Source: Rhyacichthys aspro (lineage: Eukaryota > Chordata > Actinopteri > Gobiiformes > Rhyacichthyidae). Taken from it: a DNA stretch of 64,000 nucleotides. Positions 54,441 through 64,000 of this stretch are shown here, piece after piece. The notes beneath the pieces are model-generated. The model was not told the DNA's origin, searched no databases, and saw nothing but the letters and a program-made list of their open reading frames with translations. The translations under genes and the position numbers were made by a program. Location: contig CM072162.1 in assembly GCA_036850595.1 (NCBI GenBank), forward strand, positions 16,235,758 to 16,299,757. The letters are read 5' to 3'. The number at the start of each line of letters is the position of its first letter. The first letter of the stretch is position 1.

Positions 54441-57400
54441 CAAACGGAGGACAACATGAAAGAGAAGAGAGGGATACACATTACATCAGTGACACGGAGA
54501 TGAGTTATCACAAAGACATTTCTAAGACCTCAAATGCATTTTCAAAAACATACCCACTATATTTAGACTGTTTAAACTTATTATTCAATTGAATGCACTT
54601 TTGATTTTAATATTAGAATATATGCATTATTATAAAAACATAGATCCAACACTTCCTCCTAAAGCAACAGATTTACAGTTTTAACATCATCTCTGAAAAT
54701 CATGAACATAATTGTTTTAAATTCATTTTGATGCTTTCTTGACATAAAAAGAGTAAAACGTGATGCTTTATTCTTTTGTATACAAATGAATGTGTGAAAT
54801 CATGTATAATATTCATCATAAAAACAGTAAATCTCAAATAATAATTATATACCTTCTTTTTCATATATTGCTTTAGTCTTTTTTTCTCTCCTGTGTCCCT
54901 GTAGTTATTATTCGTTGTATATGTACGTTATTAAAAAGTAATATGGAGGTGTAACTTAGGTGTAAAGGCATTAGAGGAGTTCAGTCTTTAAGCATGTTTG
55001 AATCAGCCACAGGGGCGCTGCCTTTCAGTAATTCCACTGTATATGTCTTTTTTCTCCTTCCAGGATATGACCCTCAGATAAGTGCACTAAATGATGATCC
55101 ACATTCCAGCCACAATTCAGTTCAGACCCTTGGAAAAAATTGGCACCAGATGCCAGTGGGAGGAGAGACAAATCCCAAAATGAGCCCATCTGATTGAGCG
55201 GCGTGTAGCCCACAGTGCCTGGCCTGCACAGACACTCTGATCAATGTGGGCTGTGATAGGAGCTCAATTCAACACAGATGGTCACATAATGGCTGGTTTT
55301 ACCTTAAACTTGAATAGTTTCCTGTCACATGAAACCAACCTTGACTTTATGCAGGGGGCATTTTCTACATGAGCATTCGTTTGTGTTATAGAGTATTAAA
55401 ACTAGTCCAATCTACATTTTTAATAAGTTAAGAGTCAACGAACAAAAAGAGGTCAAATGTAAAACAATGCAATAAAGCAGCTCTAGAAGTAAGCTGTTGC
55501 TAGTGTGAAACTATTTTTTGTTACTGTTATTTTCCTCTGTTATTTCATGGATTAGCCAAAATCTCTGAGCAACTGGCACAATATTACTGATAAATTCCCT
55601 GCCAATAATAATTTGTGTCTGCGGTTTGGAATAAAAAAGATAATAAAACAGCTCCATTCTGCAAGAGGATTTTATAACTGAAGTAAACAAGTGTGTGTTT
55701 TGTTCTTGACGTACTGTCTGCTGGAAACAAGCAGCAAGAGAGAAAGACCCTACCAAGAAGACAGGTGTGAGCTACCCCTCAGCTCTGGCCAAGGGCAAGT
55801 TTTGTTTTGCTAGGATGTAGTGGTTACGCTTTGGAATGGATTAGGACAACGTGATCCAAGACTACAGTGGAGCTCTGAGGCATCTTTTCTCAAGAGTGTG
55901 GTCCTGCAGCCTGAGGAGAGGTAGATACAGCTCGGTGTGATAAAGCATGGCTGGTGCACACATTGTAACTGGATTAAGCCCTCTGGCCACGCAGTATTCT
56001 CAGGAGGTCAGCATGAGGAGAATGTGTTGCCACGGGAGCGAGCCAGAGCTAGCCACGGTACAAGAACGTTTCACGCCTATGGAGAAAACTTCTGAAGTTT
56101 TGAGCTAATTGTTTAAAGTCAGAGGCTGCTATTTTGACACAACAGACAACTCTAAAAAACAAGATCAACTGCCCAATTAACACAGTCACACTGTTTTTTA
56201 TCAAGAAAGGGCAGCTATTAACAGCTACTGGTAATTTGCATGCAGTTGTAAAGAAAGAAAAACATGTTTGTGCCCAAATTACTGTCATAGCCATTCTGTC
56301 ACCTTAATTGCCAGTTTTTGCTGCCTTATTTAAGTAAGCTGTTGCATTGAAGTGCTTATCGTCTTACGGTGAACTGTTAACAAACGTTCATGTGAATTAT
56401 TCAACACAAAAAAATATTTTTCCAAATTTCCAAGGACCACATCTCAGTGTAGCATAATTTACCGACTGGACAAGGGATCTTTTTTGTTTCCACATGGCAC
56501 ACTGCCTGGCTTTAATTATCTGTATGTCCCATACAATAGCCATCTTAATTGGATATAAAGCACTAGATTGATTAATTAATTAATAAATATGAGGGAATAT
56601 GATAATAGTAGCCACTCAAATATTGGTAGTAATATAAAAGATTAAACATCATGACAATATGGATTTACTGAAATGTAATCTGGAAGTGTAATAAGCCATT
56701 AAAGAAATAAAGGAACATTATCATATATACTGCCATAGGAATTACATCATTATCTTGACAGGGAATGGGGAAAAACATCATGTGATAGTGTTTGATTGGA
56801 CTAAATGTAGTCTTTATAATGATGATCCAGGCAGCTACACAGGAGATGCAGGCCCTGTCCAATCCTATGAGAGATGGTGAAACACCTAAGGTAATTAACA
56901 GCAGCGGAGGTGCTGAAGGGCTGCGTGACATCCAATGCAAGATAATACGTTGCTCTCCTCTGTCTTTTGTTAATTAGCAGCATTAAAGCAATCCTAGCCT
57001 CATCCTTCCTTTTCCACCATCAAAGTCCACTGGGGTAATATGGTGGCACAGTGAAGCTGAGCAGACTAAAATGAGCAACCGTAACAATACCAATTTGCCA
57101 CAGCTCTGAACACTGCAGCATTTCCTAAATGTATGTGCTGGCGCTCGGCTCCTTTTTGCGGCTGATGCTTTGATAGTGTCCTCTGTGTAAGCCTCGCTGC
57201 TGCAGGGTAGAGGTTTTGAGTGAAGTGAAAGAGATCACAGCGAGCTGGGGACTGCTACATAGGTGTGTCTGTATCAACACTTGTGTTGTTATACCCCCGC
57301 CTGTGGCTCAATGCTGTAGACTGTGTGATTTATTAGCCTGCACACACAGCGGCGAGAGAGTGGAGGAGAAAAAAAAAAGACAAAAAAACACATGCCACTA

Positions 57401-58208
57401 ATGTAGACCAGAGCTGTCTAATAATAGCCTTTAAAAGACACACGACCAATTCAACTGTGTTTAATCAATCTCTGCATTAAGTACTTAATAATATAAAGAT
57501 AATAGATGGATTATAAATGATTAGGAAACTAGATTCAACATAAAAATATGTCGCACCTAACATTGTTTAGTGTGTATCATTTAGATGAACCTTGTGAAGG
57601 CTGATCATTGTGACATATGCAGAGAGCCACAGTGCCCCCTACCATACGACTGCAGGCTGCTGACTTTGACACATGAAGACGTCACAAGGCTGACCAATGA
57701 CCATCTGATCAGTGAAGATTCAAGGATCACAGTACAGTTTTTAATATTAAATCAGTGGATGACCTCAATGAACACACCACAAAGAAAGTGTTACACAAAA
57801 TAGCACAGGTTTGATTTCTTTCTTGGGCCATTTACTCAGTGTCATCCACTTTTTCGTACACTGTCTGTTTATTACGAGACAAAGAGAGCTCAAAAATATT
57901 TCTAAATAAAGCTGTAAAGTTGTAGAGAAATGTGTTCTAATGTTTGAAACTACATCAGAGAAAAAAAGGCTCTCGTTTAGTTTTCAATCATCTCATCGAT
58001 ACAACATAGGGCTTGCACATAAGTTAACATGTGTTCTGAATGGGAGTTGTACATACAGTAATACTCTGAAACCACCCCAGAACAATACCTTCAAAATCTT
58101 GAAACATATGGACCAGTTAAATTATTTAGAGGTGCACACTTTCCTTTGACAAACCTCTTACTGTGCTCTCCTCCTGACACAGACTCAGCTGAATAGAAAC
58201 AACCATCA

Positions 58209-58292
58209 TGAGACCCTGATGGTCTCAAGTTCAGGATGCACATTCTTTTACATCTCAAATAGGTGAGCTAACCATTGAACTCTGTGCCACAC
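58209..58292 (-). mobile_element. Possible decayed tRNA-like SINE head
   Basis: On the minus strand TGGCACAGAGTTCAATGGTTAGC (58267-58289) looks like a tRNA A-box region. TGAACTTGAGACC (58221-58233) sits about 33 bases downstream, where a B box would be. It differs from GGTTCGAGACC only by transitions, as CpG and C-to-T decay would give. A 7-bp hairpin (TGAGACC/GGTCTCA, 5-base loop) lies at 58209-58227. No tail was recognised. Confidence 0.3.
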
Positions 58293-59799
58293 ACAAAAAC
58301 ACTAACTAGGCACCTGGTATTATTATTTATTTTTTTGGCCACAGACTGGTGTATTTAAAAGACAAGATTGGCATATTGATTAAATGTGAACTCGCACTGA
58401 CCACAAAGAGAACAGGGTAAAAAAGCCTGGCTGGAAAAACAAGGGGAAATCTCTCCCTTATCTTTCCCAACCTCTGTGTTTTATGCTTTGAATCCAACAT
58501 CAAAGAAATGCTGGGGCTCAAAGTCACCCTGTTGTGTGGGAGGGAAGCTTTTACTTTGTTTGTGTCTGTGTACTGTGAAAAACTGCACACCTGTTAGAAC
58601 AGCCCCAAATAGTAATAAGAGACTGCATTTTGGTTTAATCTGTGCGATTTCCCACACTGGGGCACCATCTTAACACTGTTAAACATTATTTGCATGACTC
58701 CTTGGGTATCGTTTAGGCAGTGGTGCTAACATGGACTAGATGGTCAGACCATAAGCCTCATCCTGGACCATTTCAGATTAACAAAACATCTGTTGTAATG
58801 GCATGGGAAATATGAACTGCAGAGTTACAGGATCACAGCTGAACAATGGTAAACTGCACAACAAAAAACAAAACATCCAGTGACAGAAATGACCTGAATA
58901 ACTGATCATTTTGTCAAGTAAATTATTTTCTCAATTGGACATGAAGTGTGAATGAAACTGGTCAGGAAAGCACTGTTTTGCAGAGCAGAAGCATCCCCAT
59001 CTTTGTATTCAATTTAGTGATTGATTTGCTCATATTTTGTTGACCTTTTTGGCATTATCTTGTAGCAAAAAGGTTTTCTTTTTAGAGTATGCAACCACCA
59101 ATGATAGGATGAAACCCTGTGGAAATAGCTCTCATTGTGATTTAATTTAAAAAAACTGTGGACAAACTCAGTTCAAGCTTTGTTCATAAACGCCATGAGA
59201 TGCCTTGCTAGAATAAGTGCTCCAAAAGAAATATGAGTGTGCTCCTCCTCCAGCAGTGCTCAGTTTGTCCACTTGAGGCGCTATAGAAACAGGAACTTCA
59301 ACTTTAAAGTCTATTTTTCCTGAATAGACCAATGCAAAATCATCATGCATTTTCCATGTCCTAATTGTTCTTGTTATAACGGTAAAAAGGGAAGAGCAGT
59401 GGGATTTTATTCCTTTGATTACATCCGAAATATAATCTATCCTATTTGACACAGACATGACCAGTGACCTGTGACTGATATATAGGCAGTGATTGACTAA
59501 ACAAGGCTCGTTTCTCACAAAAGCAAATAGAAAGAAAGGAGCTACTTTATCAACCAAAGCTGTTCTGACAACTGGCACTTTTACGGACTCACATGAGTTT
59601 GGGTGTTTCATGTCACTGTCAAAGCACAATGTTTTCTTTATTGATTTTCCTGTCTGATCTCATCACTGGCTCAGAGAAAGGGAGGCAGGGCGAATGCATT
59701 AGAAACAAAACAAAAAAGAAAAAAACTACTGTAATGGTGAAGATGCCTAACAGAAGCAATTCTTTTAGTAACTCGAGCGGGGTGATTGCTTTATAAGAC

Positions 59800-60070
59800 T
59801 CTTATGCTAGTGAAACTGTCAGCATGGTAATGAAAGCGCTGCAGAAAGAGGCAGCGGTGGATGACATCTGGCTAAGAAGCCGTCTCCCTTGAGCTCTGGG
59901 AGGCCTGTTTGTAAGCTCCAGTGGGTGCCACAAAGATCACAGTGACCTGCTCCAGGAATGCTAGCGTCCCACTGTCAGAACTCCTGAGCGAAAATAGACT
60001 CTTCAATCAGTGTCTGCCAAGGGCTGTGGGCGATGTCATTACTATCACTAGTCTTGTATTTTTCTAAAAA
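59800..60070. other. GC-richer non-repetitive island, possible conserved non-coding element
   Basis: A balanced-composition stretch with CpGs (AAAGCGCTGCAG, CAGCGGTGG, GAGCGAAAATAG) and a GATGACATC element, set in AT-rich intron. No coding frame or splice pair was recognised. Conservation in other fishes would decide. Confidence 0.2.
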
Positions 60071-61084
60071 GAAACATCAAAAGTGCATCTTGTATATGCC
60101 TTGCTGGAAGCTCAGGAGCCCTGATGAAACGTACCTTTATTAGACAGGCTCAGGCTGTAGTCTGCCACAGACACTGACCTTCACAACATGTTTTTCACTG
60201 GTCCTTCATGATTAAAGCAAAAACAAGGCGAATGTTAAACAATGGTTCCTTGGAGTAGGAACAAAAATAGAACTATTCACAAGTACTGCATGCAAATCTG
60301 TTTCTGCTGCCTGCTTAAAAATAACAAAACTTACAGTTCCTAAATATCAACTTCACATCAGCATACATAACCTTTAATGTCCATGATAGAAATAATCCAA
60401 ATAGAAAGCGGAGTGCAGAATACTAAACTACCTCAAGCAATATGGCACTTTTTTGACTGTTAAAATAAAGTTTAGCCAATGAAAATTTAAGTCAGTTTCT
60501 TCTGGGTTAAATGATCATCTCTCAGGCAGTGTTTTGGGCACCATTTGTTTAGTCAAACAAGAAAGATATTTTGCAGAGGTTTGGGGAAAAACATGCATAT
60601 TACTGCCTCCCCTGATACTGAGCACAGCACAAACGTTACCATTTATTTCCTCCAAGGAACTGCTTTTTGAGCATTCTTTGAAAACTTGTGCATTTCTATT
60701 TCAAGACTTTTTTTCAAAGCACAACTTTAACGTGAATGAACAATTTGGGGAGCCTGGGGACAATGGGCTGATTTGAATATTCAAATGAAATATTATATCT
60801 GGACTACAGGGCTCAATTAGTTTAAACAGGGTTTTGAGAAGACTAACAATAATTGAAAGATTTTCATCCTGGAGACTCAATGGCCAAGGACAGAAAAACT
60901 AACCACCCAGACAATAGACAACATTTTGCAAGTAATATATTTAATATTCATAAAACTATTCTAAAAACCTGCAGATAAAGAAAACAAAAGATTTTTTTTT
61001 TCTTTTTCCAATTCTATCTTACACAGAGGCTCATTTTTCATGTGGGTGTGTGCTCCTTCCAACCTTCCCTGCAACTCTATCACA

Positions 61085-61165
61085 AAATATGATTAATATG
61101 TTGGGCCTGAACCCAGGTCCATGGCACAGGCAGATAATTGAGTTCTAATCTTTACACTGTGGTGA
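61085..61165 (-). mobile_element. Possible tRNA-like SINE head relic
   Basis: On the minus strand CACAGTGTAAAGATTAGAAC resembles a SINE A-box segment (GTGGTGTAGTGGTTAGAAC type). About 26 bases later TGGGTTCAGGCCCA resembles a T-arm and B box, with TGGG/CCCA pairing. Spacing is right for a tRNA-type promoter. The B box differs from GGTTCRANNCC at one position. No SINE body or tail was recognised, so chance or an old relic are both possible. Confidence 0.4.
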
Positions 61166-62905
61166 TATCATTAACTAACTCACCCCTCCTGCTTTATAAA
61201 AAGCCCAAAACCAATTGACAGTTTGGTGTGCATAGGTGCAGTAGCCACATTAAAATGAGACCTGGGAGAAGCAGGTTTTCGTATAGCCATTGCCTGAATC
61301 AATAAAGGCTATTAGCTCTGAGTCCCTATGGCAATGCTGACAGAATATGGGTCTAGTGAAGACTAAAGAGGCCAGAAAGGCCCAGGTAGTTACCCTAGGT
61401 AAACTCACAAGTATTCTTTGTGCTGTCAATAAAGCTGTTCTCCTCAACGTGGTTTAAAAATAAGAAAGTCACCAGTCATTTGGAAATTTGTTCACAGTGA
61501 CAAAATAATGTATTCTGTAATGTTTTTGAACAAAAGCCTTATTGTATTAAACACAAGTCAACAGTAAGACCTGTGCTCTAGCTATTATCTCAGACAGTAT
61601 TCATACAATCTGTTTAACAAAGCTCTCTGATCAGAAGTCTTTTTATTATCATCTGTCTCAGCAGTACTTCACTCCTCCACTCACTGTCTCACTGTCACAA
61701 GGTGAAATGTTTTTGCAGTGGTTTGAGATTGAAAACATCTTAATGTTGACAGCTAATGCCAACAGCACTGACAGGTGGTGAAACAAGGCAGTCACTTTTT
61801 TACAAAATCTTCAGCGACAGTCTCCAAGATTTTCTGCCTTTATTATTGCTTTTTACATCAGAAAGTAGATATTTGAATAGATCTGGCGGATGAATGTAAC
61901 CATATAAAGCAATGGATAAATCAGTCTAGTTATTTTTACACAGCTTTCAAAGTTTGCAGTCTATGTCAACACAGAAGTTAATATGGCACAATATGCACCC
62001 AGTAGAAAAAGCTGGTTTAAGTTCACATTTATTGCTATAAACACTGATCTGTGCCCAGATGTTACTTGTGCAGCTTGTCAAACTACCTTTTAAACAGAAC
62101 AGGAACTTTAATTAAGTGTCCAACGCCATTTAATGAAGTACTGATTGTGAGAACAGCCTAGTGTCCAGAAACATAATGAAGTCATTAATGCTAATTTATG
62201 CAAGGTCTAACATTTGAGCCTGTTGTTTGTTTGTGAGTAGCCACAGAACATCCTATGGGTTCATTATGATCTCGAGAGCTTCCGCGGGTTGTGTGTTGGA
62301 AATGGGGAACGGGAAACCTGCTCTATGGTAATGTCAGCTCAGGGACAGATATGAGGAAGTTCAGATGCAAGGTAATTAACAAGGCACACTAGAGACAGGT
62401 GGTGCCCTAACTGTGGTGATTTAGCATTTGGAATTCCTTATTCTCATTAGGTTTATTCTATCCCTCAGTCAGGAAGCAAACTTTGTGTCACCAGGCACCA
62501 CATCTTCACAGAGAGCCACAGAGGAGCGGCACAGCCCGAACGCCCTCTGAACATGCTAATTACAAAGAGTCACAAACACAACCTGGTGTTTACCAGCAGT
62601 CAAGGTCAGTGTGGGGGTTATCAGAGGTTTTGAATGGCAGAGTCATTTCTCAGGGCTATTCCTGTACACTGTTTTAAAAGGTCAGTCATTAACCATGCCA
62701 TAAGAACAGAACGTCGTTTAAAAGGCCCTTCGTTACTGACCACCTCCAGCGGTGAAGCCTCTAAAATGTTTAAATTCCAATAAAGTACCATCTTATGGGG
62801 TTAATTCTGTACTGCCTAGGTTGACCAGGGCTGACAGGATGCCATTTCACGATTCATGACCCCTGCTGATACTTAGTCGAAGCACTAATTGCCTGCTTAT
62901 CACTT

Positions 62906-62925
62906 GAACAATGTGGGAACAATGG
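62906..62925 (+). promoter_or_regulatory. Paired SOX-type sites, 11 bp apart
   Basis: GAACAATG (62906) and GAACAATGG (62917) are two same-orientation matches to the SOX core AACAATG. They are spaced one helical turn apart, which would place two HMG proteins on the same DNA face. Confidence 0.4.
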
Positions 62926-64000
62926 GTGGTTGAGGCAGAACACTGGTTTTCACTGGTCGGTTCAGGTTGAAGCTCTTTGAATGACTAATTATTAGCCGAC
63001 TAACTTGAGTTATGCCTGTTTCATTTAATAGACAGTGTCTGAGGAATGAGACATCATGCTCCGTTATGGGCCAACGAGGGCTCTGGTTCCTGCCTTGAAA
63101 CAAATGGAGTTCACACTTCACCTGCAGAAAGGTAAAGGTGTGAATGTGCACTGGACAGGAGTCGACAAATTTAAAGAGCAGCTCATTTAGATGTGAAACT
63201 GCAGAGATGTTTGACCTCTCTCCTCTAAATGTGAAATGCCAAATTGACACCGCATGTTGTCTCAATTTGTAGACTTTTTAAAAAAAAATAATACAAGAGA
63301 GTGGAGAAAGTGAGCAGTAGTGGACATTATTTGTGGAGAGGAAGCCCCTTTGTGCAAACATACAGTACATCACCCAGAGCCTATAGTCAACGGATTTAAA
63401 AAGGCTTTAATCATAATAACGAATCTCTCCTTTTAAATCCTTGTCCCTTGGTGGTGACAGTACGAGCTTGAACTCTTCCCAGTTCCCAGTGGGAATTCAA
63501 TTAAATGACACTTAAAGCTGTGTGCGAGTCAACATTATCTCACAAGCCTCAATTTACCCATCAAATGCCATTAAAGATCATTTATAGCAAATAATTGGAA
63601 TATGCATTGTTGCAGTAAGAGAAACAGAGCACAGTGAACAGTAAAATGAGTGGGAAGGAGAGAAACTCCTGTTGTCACATAGTAACGAAATGGATGAATT
63701 TAAGCCGTCAAGAAACTGAAGTATTGTCAGCTCAGATGGGTAAAAGCCAGACACTCACAAAATCCCGACACTTAGATGCTGTCAAGCTGCCCAGAAGAAT
63801 GAGAGTGACAGCAACGCGAGAAAAAGAAATGTGCCTGCAGAGGACCAATCCAAATGAAAAACAGCACGGTTCATTTATTTCTTAAACAATGAGAGTACTT
63901 GCATCAAAATGAATCACTACTGCTGTTGGTTTTAAATATAAAGCCTGTACATTCAGCCAGAATAGGTGATATGTAAACCTTGCAAGGGCCGCTGATATGC

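Noticed and set aside
59168..59629. 153-codon minus-strand open frame
   Set aside because: No recognisable motif, no splice signals tying it to the host gene, and AT-rich intron composition.
62900..63265. 121-codon minus-strand open frame with an internal acceptor-like TTTACCTTTCTGCAG
   Set aside because: The acceptor shape is fair, but the downstream peptide matches nothing in MacroD proteins and the fused GTGAAG is a weak donor. Evidence is too thin for an exon or recursive site.

Overview
The window looks like vertebrate, most probably teleost fish, nuclear DNA lying almost wholly inside very long introns of one gene. It is AT-rich and CpG-poor, has no bacterial-style gene packing, and its longest open frame is about 184 codons with no recognisable product. 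A tRNA-derived SINE of a type common in spiny-rayed fishes supports the fish assignment. The species cannot be named from the sequence.

One coding exon can be supported. It is 122 bp on the minus strand (20531-20652) and encodes 40 complete codons of a MacroD-type macrodomain (VIHTVGP...CY..SL.LVKEHGLNTV), with a good acceptor and a consensus donor. Similarity favours macrod2 over macrod1, but one exon cannot settle this. The gene runs right to left: 20653-64000 belongs to the upstream intron (at least 43.3 kb) and 1-20530 to the downstream intron (at least 20.5 kb). I found neither the preceding exon (catalytic GGGGVDG loop) nor the following one (AFPCISTG loop). Long introns fit macrod2, a giant gene in mammals. 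The single-exon FLRT gene nested in MacroD genes of mammals is not in this window.

Layout: 1-20.5 kb is downstream intron with short repeats, a palindrome, an RFX X-box and possible regulatory islands near 14.7 and 15.3 kb. 20.5 kb holds the exon. 20.7-64 kb is upstream intron with a SINE at 26.7-26.95 kb, two weaker tRNA-like relics (58.2 and 61.1 kb), several GC-richer homeodomain/SOX/RFX/CTCF-motif islands, a 75-nt pre-miRNA-like hairpin at 45.8 kb, a compound T20-(AT)71-(TAA)n microsatellite at 51.0-51.2 kb, and a host-strand recursive-splice-type site (polypyrimidine-AG|GTAAGT) at 54.41 kb.

No undescribed multi-gene system is visible. The best leads are the recursive splice-site candidate in the >43 kb intron, the hairpin at 45.8 kb and the RFX X-box matches. 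All are motif-level observations that need conservation or RNA data.
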